Below are positions 32,718-44,117 of a stretch of DNA of 64,000 nt, one piece after another. This DNA comes from a virus, in IMG/VR virus record IMGVR_UViG_3300040786_000030, positions 62,001-126,000 of that record; one strand, given 5' to 3'. A program made the translations under genes and the position numbers. A model generated the notes under the pieces. That model was not told where the DNA came from and did not search any database. It saw only the letters and a list, made by a program, of their open reading frames with translations. How positions within the stretch are numbered: position 1 is the stretch's first letter; the number at the start of each line of letters is the position of its first letter.

Positions 32718-35700
32718 TAGAATAGGTTGCCGTTCTGGTAGAACAAAAATAGTAGACCCAAATAAATTTGATAATCAATCATCATCCAATAATGTACCAG
32801 TACCATTAGAAGATTTGAATATTTCAGTAATATTACAAACGTTTAAAAGGTAGAACAGTATTAAGTGCTGGTCCCAAGACTAGCTCTGTTGAAAGTACGG
32901 AAGATTTAACTGTTAATTTTATTAATGGTTCTAATATTAATGGTAAAAAGTATTAACAACTAATTATAGTGATTTAACGACCATTTTTTGGTGATTCTGA
33001 AACAGAGGGGTTAGGTATTACTAATATTAGTATAGATTTTAATAGTTCTATGTCACCTATAGTCGTTATTGATTTTATAGATGTTAGAGGTAGCGCTATT
33101 TTTCAAAATGAGGCAAACTTAAAAAATGGTACTAATAAATACAGTACTTTTTCCAATTACCATATCCATTATTTGAATTAACGATTAAGGGTTATTATGG
33201 TAAACCAGTTAAATATTGTTTACACTTAACTAAATTTAATTCAAAATTTAATTCACAAACTGGTAATTTCGAAATAACCACAAATTTTATGGTTACACCT
33301 TTGCTATGTTATCCGATATGCTTATTGGTTATCTTAAAGCTATACCGTATACAAAGATAGGTGCTGAAAGATATGCTATTGTTAATAATGCTAGAGCAGC
33401 TGTTAATCCACCATTACCAGAGATTTTAAACTTAAATGAGTTAATGATTAAAATCTCTAACATTAATGAAGAAATAGAAAAGTTTCAGCGGATGACCCTG
33501 ATTCTGCTTTATTAGGTAATATCGATAATAAGAAAGATATACTATTAACAATAGAAAACAATGTAAGAGCACTTGGTATTGATTTAGACACTAGAGGTGA
33601 TACAAATGAAAATTATGAATACATCATATCAACACCTATTAATATAAAAGAAAATAAATCAATAATAGATAAATTCACAAAAATAGTATTACCAAATATT
33701 GAATTATTTAATAAAGATAATCTTGTTGGTTTAGATGTGAGTGCATTTAAAATACCTAATTTAGATAGTCCAAATAAAAATTGGGTTGGTATAGATAAAA
33801 ATAATATAATTAGAAGTACTGATATTGGAGATGTAAACCTTTTAAAATATATAAATAATAACTCTAAAAATATTAGTTTATTAGATAACACTAAATTTGA
33901 TGCATGGGATTTAACTGGTATATATGCTACTATAAACTCGGCTAAAAATGGGTTAGAAGTTAACTATGCTTCAGCTAAAAGAGTTTAGCGATAAGTGTAC
34001 AATCTAAAATTAGAGAAGTTATAGGGTTTGACCCAACAGTTAGAAATATTATTGAAGTATTTACAACAGCAGTTGAGGTTTTATGGAAACTATTTTACTG
34101 TATCTAAAAGTGCTGAAGAAGATGTTAATAAACTTAGAGAAAACAATTAGCCCCAAAATTTAAAAGTAAAAAAAATACTGATTTAAAATACTTACTGAAA
34201 TTTTCCATGGCCAGATTATAGAGAAAGTACTGAAGTTGGTTTACATGAGGCTTATACTGAAAAATATTTAGGTGCGACTAATGTTTTAACTACACCTACT
34301 GATGTTCATGAATTAAATTTTATTGATGACTTATTACGAGCTTTTCTTATCGCACAACAAAAGTTGATGAAGCTATAAATAACACTAATAAAGAAAATTG
34401 GATACCAGTTAGCCCTGTAGATACCCGTTTATTTAATATTGGTAAAGCACCATATTCTAGAATTGAAGGTACTAGTAAGGCTGAGGTGATAAAATTATTA
34501 TTAATTAGGGTATGACTTTTTTAGGTTATACTAATAGTAATTTAACAGGTAAAGAAATTGATACTATGGCTGATAGTGAATTTAACGATGTAATGTTAAA
34601 TTTAAGTGATGATTCCTTGTCAACAGTAAAACTAGTTTAAGTACTTTAACTTTAGATGATTTTACTAGTGTTAAAAGTGATGTTAAAATAGATGATACTA
34701 TTAAAAAAGATAAATCAATAGTATCTTATGATGATAAAAATGAGGTGTATTTTTATCACTATATAACTTATAGTAATAATGAAAAATTACCTAACACTAT
34801 AGATAATTATACTATAGGCACAAGTGTTATACCTATTGATAGTGGTTTTAGTTCTGATACAAATTGGCCACTTTCTGATGAATCAGCACTGGAGTTTAAA
34901 AGTGATTATAATTTATTTTTAACTAACGTTAATGGTGGTAACCCTAATATAGGTAGTAAAGCTAATGGTGGTGTTTATTTTAAATTAATAAAACCTTCTG
35001 ATTTTAATACAACAGTATCATTACCAGATACTTTTATCGCTACCACAAGTAGTAAATTTATATTAGAAAAATTAATTGGTAAAATTGGTTCAAATCCACA
35101 AGCTGAAGCTGCTGGTTTTAATGCTTTTGCTGGTAAATACGGGATTCAAGAATTTGAAAACTTAGATTATGGTGAACCTGATTTAGATGGTCTACCATTG
35201 ATGTATGTATTCTATGCTGATGGTGTTCACTCACCATCAGAAACTAGATTAAGTGGTAAATATGGAATAACTTATAATAAATCTGGATTAGCTTATCCTA
35301 GAACAAATAATGACGTTACTGATTATGATTTTAAAGATAGATTTAAATTTGTTGATTTTAATTATATAACTAAAAACATTATAAAGTCTAATGAACACGA
35401 TAATTATACAAAAAATAGAGCGCTTTTAATGAAAGACTTAAAGGTGATGATAAAATAATGTATCCATATGTTAATCAAATTATAAGAGCAAAAGCTAGTG
35501 TTATTTCAGTACGTAGTGAAGAATCACATAGTTTATTTGGTTCTAGATTATATTATGGTCAAGAACAAAGTGGATTACATTACCCTACTGAAACACCTGA
35601 TGAAAAATATGAAACTAATAACATAGCTAAAGCATTATTATTTTTAGGTACTTTTACCTTGGAATGGTTTACCGTTCGAGTTAAATGAAATCAGACACTT

Positions 35701-38700
35701 ATTTAATATTAGTGGTTTTGTACATGCACCTAAATTATGGACTGTTTATGTTGGTGGGTTAATCTGGAGACATCAATATTATGAAAAAATAGTGTTGACC
35801 CAATTAGGTGGTTTAATAGTAATGGTACTTCATTTGTAAAACAAATAAATGATATAATTTTTAAACCACCAGGTCATGCCTATCAATATAATAAATTATA
35901 TTATGATGATAAAGGTGATATATATAAAAATTACCAATTGAATTACTATCAGGTGATAATAATGTTTTGATGTATTTATTGATGCATTTTTAGAATTTGT
36001 TAATGGACCTTGGGAAACTTTAAAGACAAATTGTGAAATAATTAAAAGTGGTAGTTTAGTTGATTTTGACGAAATAATCCATCATTTCTATGATGAAGGT
36101 CGTTACGATGGTGATTTAGATGTGTTAGAAACTGTGATAAGAGCACAATTACCTAAACTAATTAATTATGATAAATATAAAATATTTTCACCAGTTGAAA
36201 TAGGTAAAGGTAGAGAATTTTTCTTAGAATTTAATAGTGATGCTGTTGGTTATAACCCGTCTAAAGAAATTGTTAAATTATTAACAGAGGAAATAATAAT
36301 ATCAAATTCTTCATATAGAACATTTATAAATGATACTAGTAATACTAATAAAATTTACCTATAACAGTAAATCCTGATTATTTTGAAAGATATTTTAACC
36401 GTATAATTAAGAATTTCTTACCAAATATAACAGCACAAACAACAATTAAAAAAGAACAAGAACAAGAAATTTTGGTACGAGTAATGAAGAAATAATAAAA
36501 TTACAATTATATAGAACATGTAAAAATATATATGATAAATGGTTAGGTGGTACAACAGATGTTGATAATTTAATATTCCAATGTGGTGAATCTGGAACTA
36601 GAAATAATAAAGATTCTGAATTAGCAAACTTTTATCGACCAGGTGACAAACCAAGATTAATTGATAGTTTTAGGTTTGTTGATAGGGCTTTTGGTGATAT
36701 AGGTGATAAATTATACGTTAACCCAATACCTGTTAATGACTATTTAATAAATAGCCCAAATACTAGTTTCTATGATGCTGTGGGTCACTTGTTAACATCA
36801 AATAATTTTAATTTCATAGCTTTACCTACATTTATTAACTATAATGATGATAAGGAATTAAACGCTATGTTTGAACCATTTGAAAATTATGATAAAGCTG
36901 TTGAAGATGGTATTTGTGGTCCATCATTTGTTTGTATGTATGTTGGACAAACATCAAAACATTTAGATTTTGGTGGTTCTAATTATAGTAATGATGGTAT
37001 TGATTTTCATTGTAATAACGATGGAAACCTTATTGACGTGCCATTAGATTATTCAGCCACAGCTAATGAATATGATAATGATGTAGCTGTTTTTAACGTT
37101 AATTATTCACAACAAAACCAAAATATATTTAAAGATATTACTTTGGACCAAAATGAATTTACCGAAACTGATGAGTCATTACAAGTAACTGATATGATTG
37201 CAAGTAAAGGTACTGAAAATAACAGAACATTAGCTGGTCAAAATATTTATAATGTTTATTCGGTTAGAAGTTATAAAGCTGAAGTTGAAATGTTAGGTAA
37301 TGCTATGATTCAACCAATGATGCATTTTCAATTAAATAATATTCCAATGTTTCATGGTGGGTATTTAATTACACGTGTTAAACATAACATAAAACCAAAC
37401 CACATGACAACAAGTTTTACTGGCGTTAGGGTTAGGTACCCAAAGACTAAATTACTTGATGGTGCTGAGTTTTATATGAGCATGCTCGATTCGTTAAATC
37501 TAACAAATACAATTGGTGGTGGTGGTGGTAGTAGTAGCGTATCACCAATAGTACAAGTAATTAAACGAAATGGTGGTGTTAACGGTGATTTTGCCAAGGG
37601 TAATATTAAAATCCAATAATACCAATATTAAAACAATGGTGTACATTGGGATATTGGTGGTGATAAATTAAAAATATTATGAAGCTCAAGCACCATTAAT
37701 TGAAATGTTAAATGATTGGGTTACTTGGATGAAAAGTAATGGATTTAAGGGTAATAATGGAAATTATATTTCAGTTATTAGTGGGTATAGAACAGTAGAA
37801 ACACAAGAAGAAATTAAAAATCACGCACCTAATAGTTCAGCAATACCTGGAACATCTATGCATGGTTGGGGTATTGCGGTAGATTTAATTTTTATAATAA
37901 AGATGGTAAGTTAGTTAAAAACTATATTAATAATAGCAAACCAAACTTAACTGAAGGTTATAATTTAAAAACTAATCCAGCGCTAGAGTGGTTATATGAC
38001 CATTCATATCAATATGGTTGGATAATACCAGAGGGTTTAAGAAATGACTTTGGTGTTGAAGAATTTTGGCATTTGAGTATCATGGTAAGTCAGCACTTTG
38101 TATTTTAAAACAAAGACCATTAATAAAGGGTCATTTATGTGTATTAACTAACCCTATAAAACCATCAGTAATAAACCCTCAAACCCAGGTACTCCAGCTA
38201 AAGAAGCTGATTTAAGTAACTGTAATTATGTATATGTGGGTAATGGTGATGGTTTACCAGTATCTTCACATTTATTTAATGGTGATTTGGCACAAAATCA
38301 ATTAGAGGTTAAGAATTTCTTTAAAGCTTTAGGTTTAACAAAATTACAAACAGCTGCAATTATGGGGAATATTCATTATGAAAGTGGTTATGACACATCT
38401 TCAAAATATCTAGAAAAATCGGGTCATTATAGTAGGGGACTTTTCATGTTTAACACTAGATATTATCAAGCTAGTGACTTTGGTACGACACTAGAATCAC
38501 AATTAAATTATGTGTTAAAAATTGGGTATTATAAAATTGGCTTAAATATGACCCACAACAAAGTGTTATACAATTAACATTTTATTCGCTAGAGATTTGG
38601 AAAGGTGTTATAATTGTCAAGAATTAATACCTTTGAAAATAGTGATAGCGGTAAAGGTAGAATTGGTTTTGCTATAGACACCCATAATAGGTTTAATAGT

Positions 38701-38724
38701 GCTGGGGATAAATTATTTTGGTAA
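32707..38724 (+). CDS. Giant baseplate hub protein with M15 peptidase and tail lysozyme domains
   Basis: About 2,000 residues if the joined frames are one gene; start MENNRIGCRSGRTKIVDPNK overlaps the gp53-like gene. Residues about 60-1630 are hub-like structure, with GYLKAIPYTKIGAERYAI, PWDYRES-like loops and, near 37260-37450, EVEMLGNAMIQPMMHFQLNN, IPMFHGGYLITRVKHNI, typical of tail hub cores. An M15 (VanY-type) peptidase domain follows (about 37620-38110): GTSMHGWGIAVD and EEFWHFEYHG supply the two His, the Asp and the catalytic Glu. Then a phage tail lysozyme domain (Phage_lysozyme2 type, about 38230-38700): TKLQTAAIMGNIHYESGYD with the catalytic Glu and HYSRGLFMFNTRYY. It is the functional counterpart of T4 gp5/gp27. 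About twenty frame changes, for example at 32850, 32950, 33300, 33490, 33990, 34150, 34360, 35450, 35680, 36360, 37615, 37640 and 38540. Continuity between hub and enzymes at 37600-37690 depends on two or three indel corrections. Confidence 0.75.
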
Positions 38725-38748
38725 TTTAATAATAAAATAGTATATTTG
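38718..38748 (+). promoter_or_regulatory. Bacteroidota-type promoter TTG-20-TATATTTG
   Basis: TTG at 38718-38720 and TATATTTG at 38741-38748, spacing 20. The -33 element overlaps the stop of the hub gene. The ATG at 38753 is only 4 nt beyond the -7 box, so the mRNA would be leaderless or nearly so, or translation starts at a later codon. Confidence 0.65.
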
Positions 38749-38752
38749 CAAA

Positions 38753-39710
38753 ATGATAAAAATTGCAAACATTGTTTCAGAGAATACGGTAAATGTTTCA
38801 GAAATTTTAATGTGGTAAAGACTATGGGTGAAGTAATTCATGGTCTACCTACATTAATTATTGATTATAACTATGTGGAGAAGAATTACCCTAATTTTGA
38901 TATTGGGACTAATTGTTTATCTAAAGATTTATATTGGACGTTTAAAAAAACCAAGACAGGGATAAACACGCTGAAGATTTAAAATTTTTATAAATAAAAT
39001 TTATGTTGACTTACTTAATAATGTACCATATTTTTTTGTTGATTTAATTAACTACCAATCAAAAACAATAATTAAAGTAATTAAAAAATTAATAATTTTA
39101 AAAAATTATATACATATCGTAATGGTGAAATGTTATACCTTTATGGTGATAATATAATTTTGGTATTGATTTAAAATTATTAAAATTTATGGGGATAAAC
39201 ACCGATAAGGTATTAAATAAAATTAAATTAAAAGTACGGTGTTTTATGATGAAATTGAGATACTTATTGAATATAAAATGTTTTGATTGAAATCGATAAT
39301 CAAATCAGATACATACCTTATTTATTATCAATATTCAATGAAAAAAACATTACTATTAGCAACATTCATATTCCATAAGAGGCTTGAGTGGTTCTTAAAT
39401 TATTTAGAAGTTAATTTTAAAATAACAAAAGAAAAGTTTTATCTATAAAAAATTTAGATGATAATACTAAATTAATTATCACTTTTAGGGTAGATATTAA
39501 TAATGGTGAACATTTAAATATTAAAACATTATTCCCTAATGCGATATTAATACATAAAACGGTAACGCCATTTATACCATAAACGCATTAAATAAAATGA
39601 TTGATAAAATGGTTGGTGATTTGACAATTAATAATTCGGAAATTAAAATAGATTGGAGTGAATATCAAAATAAAATGATTTTAACTAATAGAGGTGAATT
39701 AACCTTTTAA
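38753..39710 (+). CDS. Unknown protein with its own host-type promoter
   Basis: About 315 residues after joining frames (changes near 38815, 38965, 39120, 39160, 39235, 39285, 39340, 39375, 39440, 39560). Reads MIKIANIVSENTVNVSE and FNVVKTMGEVIHGLPTLIID, then NYPNFDIGTNCLSKDLYWTF; C-terminus contains KLIITFRVDINNGEHLNIKT and NKMILTNRGELTF. It is the only gene of the 28-40 kb stretch with a host-type promoter, so it is probably expressed early, unlike its structural neighbours. No family recognised; no membrane segment or nuclease motif visible. Starting at 38753 gives a nearly leaderless message. Confidence 0.6.
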
Positions 39711-39738
39711 ATATAAGTAGGGTTTTAACTAATTGGGA

Positions 39739-39754
39739 TATTTATATATAAATA
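39739..39754 (+). promoter_or_regulatory. Late-promoter-like motif in a 16-bp palindrome
   Basis: TATTTATATATAAATA, identical to 28715-28730, ending 21 nt before the ATG at 39776. Confidence 0.5.
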
Positions 39755-39775
39755 ACGTAATTTAAAATATACATT

Positions 39776-39961
39776 ATGACAACAGAGAATGAAAATAAAA
39801 ATGAAAAATAAATAAAGCTAAAAGTACATTTTAGGTAGTGAAAATACAAACCCAGATTTAGATTGTTCATCAGGTGTTTGTGTAATTAAAGGTGATAAAA
39901 GCCTTGTTGAAAGAATAAACAAAAAATAATTACTGAAGATGGTAGACAATTATTATTTTAA
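39776..39961 (+). CDS. Small conserved phage protein
   Basis: About 61 residues with frame changes near 39812 and 39833: MTTENENKNEK, then NPDLDCSSGVCVIKGDKSLV and ERINKKIITEDGRQLLF. The CSSGVC pair of cysteines could bind metal or form a disulfide. Sits 5 nt before the next virion-type gene under a late-type motif. Function unknown. Confidence 0.55.
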
Positions 39962-39966
39962 TATAA

Positions 39967-40709
39967 ATGAAAAAGAAATTTAACCCAGAATTATTAAAAG
40001 AAGAACTTAAAAATTTAGACTTATTTCAGAATATACTTTTGAAACTAAGGGCTATAATTCAGATAACCCATATACTGATGATAAATTATTATATGGTAAC
40101 TCTACGATAGATGAAGTTGATGAAAATCCAGATGCTGCTGATGAAATAGGTAAAGATTTAGGTTTACCACCTGAACAAGACATGGGTGGGATGCCAGATA
40201 CAAATGGAGCACCAGAACAAAACCCTGGAAATGCTATTGATGAACCAGCTCCAGAACCAGCTCCAGAACCAGCTCCAGAACCAGCTCCAGAAAGTGATGG
40301 TGTTGAGGTTGATGTTACTTCACTTGTTAATTCTAGTGAAGAAGCTAAAGAATCAGCCGATAGTGCTAGTGAAAAATCAGACATGATATTACAAAAAATT
40401 ATAGATTTGGAATCACGAATCAGTAATATGGATAAAATCACTAATAAAATTGAAAACCTAGAACAAGAAATAATCAAAAGAAATCCGACAGAGGTTGAAA
40501 AATTAGAAATGCGTTCATTAAATTCTTTCCCTTATAGTCAAAAAATTAACTGACTATTGGGCAGATAAAGAAGGTCAATATGATGTTATGGGTGATAATA
40601 AGCAAGAATATATTTTAACCAAAGATGATGTTAATTCAGATTATAGTGATAATAACATAAAACAAAGTTTTACTGTTAAAACGATGAATACGAAGAGGAA
40701 GATATTTAA
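39967..40709 (+). CDS. Acidic structural (virion) protein with Pro-Ala-Pro-Glu repeats
   Basis: About 247 residues; frame changes near 40020, 40548 and 40680. Starts MKKKFNPELLKEELKKFRLI (after the first frame change) and has four exact PAPE repeats, a coiled-coil segment (EEAKESADSASEKSDMILQK, then LESRISNMDKITNKIENLEQ) and a folded end with KLTDYWADKEGQYDVMGDNK and EYILTKDDV. Layout suggests an extended scaffold-like or internal virion protein. A long open frame on the opposite strand (40052-40477) is only its shadow. Ends just before a terminator. Confidence 0.65.
40242..40289 (+). repeat. Four 12-bp repeats (PAPE)
   Basis: GAACCAGCTCCA four times in a row without a change, encoding EPAP. 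A slippage-prone hinge in the virion protein. Confidence 0.95.
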
Positions 40710-40717
40710 ATAAATTT

Positions 40718-40745
40718 AACCCCTTATAATTAAGGGTTTTTATTT
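40718..40745 (+). terminator. Intrinsic terminator
   Basis: AACCCCTTA, loop TAAT, TAAGGGTT, then T-rich. Separates the virion gene from the replication promoters. Confidence 0.8.
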
Positions 40746-40767
40746 TATAAAATAAAAAAAATATGAC

Positions 40768-40798
40768 TTGTTATTTCTTAAAATTAATAGTAACTTTG
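40768..40798 (+). promoter_or_regulatory. Bacteroidota-type promoter, distal of a tandem pair
   Basis: TTG at 40768-40770 and TAACTTTG at 40791-40798, spacing 20. Confidence 0.6.
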
Positions 40799-40842
40799 TA
40801 AAAAATATCTTAAAAATTATTAAAAAAAAATGAAAATACTAC

Positions 40843-40871
40843 TTGACTTTAATAAATAATTAGTATATTTG
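40843..40871 (+). promoter_or_regulatory. Bacteroidota-type promoter, proximal of a tandem pair
   Basis: TTGAC at 40843-40847 and TATATTTG at 40864-40871, spacing 18. About 50 nt of leader precede the ssb ATG at 40927. Two promoters in tandem point to strong early expression of the replication operon. Confidence 0.7.
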
Positions 40872-40926
40872 TACAAGAATAATAATATAATAAATAACAT
40901 AATAATTAATATAATAACTGAACACA

Positions 40927-41831
40927 ATGAAAAATGGAAAATCAGCTTTAGAAGCAATGTTAGCACAATACGAAACGAATAACAAACCAAAATATGAAAA
41001 AAACAGAAAGTTCTTTTGTTTTAATAAAACGCATATTTTACGATTTACGACTTACCTGATGGTGTAGATTCAATGACAAAAGAAATTAGACTATTACCTA
41101 ATTTCAATGGTGGTTCCCATTGGTAGAATATCATGGACATACAGCACCACTAGAAGGTAAAAAATAAAACATTTGCATGTTTACAACACGAAAAGGCACA
41201 GCTTGCCCATTCTGTGAAGCTAGAGAAGAATTATTATCTAGTGGTGATGCGCAAGATAAAGAATTTGCGAAAAAATACTACCCTAAAAAATTATATGTTG
41301 CTAAAGTAATCGATAGAGCACATGAAGACCATGGTGTTAAATATTGAGATTTAACCATGATTTCCGTAAAGAGGGTGTTTTTTGATAAAATTGTAGGTAT
41401 AAGTACAAACCTTAAGAAAAACAAAGATTTATCAAATCCATTAGAAGGTCGTGATTTATCTATTTTTATTAATAGAAACCAACAAAAATTCCAGTAATTA
41501 CAACATTGTCACATCAAGACCCAACAGTTTTATCTGAAGATAAAGAATTAATGGATACATGGTTAGCTGATGAAGGTACATGGGAAAGTGTATTTCCAGT
41601 TAAATCTTATGAGTATTTAGAGATTATCGTTAGAGGTGACACACCAGTTTGGGATAGAGAAAATAAATGTTTTGTTAGTAAAGAAGCACAAGTTGAAGGT
41701 GAAGATAATTCAGAAAAACTTTAGACTCTGAATTAACACTACAAGTTGAAAATGTTAAATCTAATGTTAAAGCAGCTGACGTTGTTTTAAAACCAGTAGT
41801 TGAAGAAGAAGAAGACGATTTACCGTTTTAA
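40927..41831 (+). CDS. Single-stranded DNA-binding protein (gp32-like)
   Basis: About 300 residues; frame changes near 41010, 41035, 41120, 41170, 41345, 41385, 41487 and 41722. Features of T4 gp32-type SSB: basic N-terminus (MKNGKSALEAMLAQYE), a zinc-knuckle-like HEKGTACPFCEAREELL, WRFNHDFRKEGVFDKI in the OB fold, and an acidic C-terminal tip EEEEDDLPF that in SSBs contacts other replication proteins. The gene heads the replication operon behind two promoters. A weak terminator follows, which would raise its yield relative to uvsX and later genes. Confidence 0.85.
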
Positions 41832-41855
41832 TAAATAAATAAAAATAATTAACAT

Positions 41856-41886
41856 AAAAAAAAGGTGAGAAATTGCCTTTTTTTTA
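41856..41886 (+). terminator. Weak intrinsic terminator / attenuator after ssb
   Basis: A-run plus GGT, 9-nt loop, GCC plus T-run of eight. Stem of few G-C pairs, so read-through into uvsX is likely. Confidence 0.55.
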
Positions 41887-41918
41887 TCTAAAATAACGAA
41901 AAATAATTAAGATTTAAA

Positions 41919-43015
41919 ATGTCTCAAAACCAGAAAAAAAACCAATAACAAAACCATTTGATAATTCAGATTTTAAAAAAGTCTAGGTTTAGGTAAGCAA
42001 GTAATAAAAGAAAAGAAATAACTTGGATACCGTTTAAAAGCTTTCACGATGCTGTTGGTGTACCTGGTGTGGCTAGAGGTTATACAACACAATTTAGAGG
42101 TTTTCAGATGTTGGAAAATCTACTGGTATCTACGAATCGTTAGCTGGTAATCAAAATTAGGTGATTATTCTATTATAATTGACACTGAGGGTAGTTTTAA
42201 TTGGGAGCACGCTAAATTAGTTGGTTTTAATTATCAAGAAATATTTGATGAAGAAACTGGTGAGATTATAGATTATGATGGTGACGATTTTATGTATTTT
42301 GGTGGTAGAGACTTATTAAATTTATATCAAAATTTTGATTATAAAGATGCTAAAATGAAAACAACACCATTAAGATATGTTCCAGTTGTTGAAGATATTG
42401 CACGTTTAATTAATGAGATTTTAGATAAACAAGAAAAGGTGAATTCCCACATAATATTACATTTTATGGGATTCAATAGGTTCTATTGGTTGTTTTCAAG
42501 GTGCAGTATCTAATACTAATAATAATCAATGGACAGCTGGTGCGTTAAAAGAGAATTTGAATCAATATTAAATTTCAGAATACCAGATTCTAGAAGATTA
42601 TCATCAAAGTATACCAACACATTTGTTGCTGTACAAAAAATATGGTTAAGACCAAATGCTGTTGGACAACCAACAATTATGCATAATGGTGGTGAAGGGT
42701 TTAAATATGGTGTTAGAATGATTTTTCACATGGGTGGTAAATCAACATCATCAACTAAAAAATTAGAAGCTGTAAATGCTGGTAGAAGCTATAATTTTGG
42801 TGTCACAACTGAAATACAATGTGTTAAAATCACGTTAATGGTATTGAACTAATGGGGACTATTTGTTCAACACCACATGGTTTTCTTAATCCATCAGAAA
42901 AAATGCATACGTTTCAGCAAATAAGGGTTTTATCAATGCTAAACTAGGTACTAATTTCTCTGATTTTGAAGTTGTCGAGGAAGAATTAGACACTGATGCT
43001 TACTCAAAAGATTAA
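41919..43015 (+). CDS. RecA-like recombinase (UvsX)
   Basis: About 365 residues in several frames (changes near 41932, 41985, 42020, 42105, 42155, 42465, 42530, 42835, 42900). Walker A is GFSDVGKST after GYTTQFR, Walker B region as YSIIIDTEGSFNWEHAKLVG, and FYWDSIGSIG is the second aspartate block. HMGGKSTSSTKKLEAVNAG and IELMGTICSTPHGFL form the C-terminal part. These match UvsX-type recombinases of T4-like phages, which load on SSB-covered single strands for recombination-dependent replication. Position directly after ssb fits. Confidence 0.85.
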
Positions 43016-43052
43016 AAGTAGTAAAAAAAGTATTAACCATTAAAGTTTTAAA

Positions 43053-44085
43053 ATGGGTACAAAACCACCAAAAGAGGTGAAAAAATAGAAAAAAACAAAA
43101 CACATTAGTAGATGGAAATGCCCTATTTAAAACGGGCTTTTCGGTGCTAAGAATGTCTACAACAAAGATGGTCAACACATAGGTGGACTATATCAATTTT
43201 TAACAATACTAAGAAAAATGTTAGTTGATGATTTATATCACAGAGTTTATGTATTCTGGGATGGTAATCTAAGCGGTAAACTTAGATATGATTTTATAAA
43301 CCATATAAAAGTGACCGTGGTAAAGACTTTATAAATGGAACTCACCCAATAGATGCTTCCGAACTATCTCAACGTAAAATACTTTGGGAATATTAACGAA
43401 ATGTATATCAGACAACTAAAACATGAAATTATCGAAGGTGATGATTTTATAGCTTACTACTGTCTAACAAAAAAAGAAAACGAAAAGATTACCATATGTA
43501 CTAATGATACTGACATGGCCCAATTAATAAATGAAGATGTAAAAATTTATTACCTACATTTAAAGAATTATGTTGATAATGTCAATTATTCTTCGTACTT
43601 TAGCCATCATCAGAGCAATGCTCTTTTAGTTAAATCAATAATAGGTGACACTGCTGATTCTATAAAAGGTATAAAGGGTGTGGGTGAATCAACACTACTA
43701 ACTAACTTTCCAGAATTAAAAGAAAAGAGTTGACTATTGATGAGATAATAAAACAAGCTAAGGTTATACAAGAAAATAGAAAACAAGGTAAGAAACCACC
43801 TCTTAAAGCGTTGACAAATATCATTGAGTCTATAACGGATGGTGTACAAGGAAAAGATATATATGCAATTAATAAAAAATTGATAAATCTTAAAGAACCT
43901 TTGATGACTAAAGATGGTATAAGGCAATTAGAAGATTTAATAGAAGGTACGTTAGATTCTTCAGGTAGAGAGTTAAAAACGTCATGGCTATGATGAAACG
44001 TGATGGTATAGATAAAGAAATTGGTGATTACAGATACCCTGATTATCTGGTACCATTTAAACAATTAGTAACAAGAGAAAAATAG
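43053..44085 (+). CDS. 5'-3' exonuclease / RNase H (FEN family, T4 Rnh-like)
   Basis: About 340 residues; frame changes near 43085, 43135, 43300, 43375, 43728 and 43982. Metal-site motifs: LVDGNALFK (N-terminal Asp), EGDDFIAYYC, CTNDTDMAQLI, and the helix-three-turn-helix GDTADSIKGIKGVGEST. This order defines the FEN/RNase H family that removes RNA primers and flaps at the lagging strand. The C-terminal part (about 43740-44085) is helical, as in T4 Rnh (305 residues). Between uvsX and dnaB, in keeping with a replication role. Confidence 0.88.
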
Positions 44086-44117
44086 AACAATTAAAAACAA
44101 TTAAAAACAAAAACAAA

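Noticed and set aside
40052-40477. Open frame of 141 codons on the minus strand
   Set aside because: It is the complement of the acidic PAPE-repeat protein, whose frame has sensible composition and neighbours.
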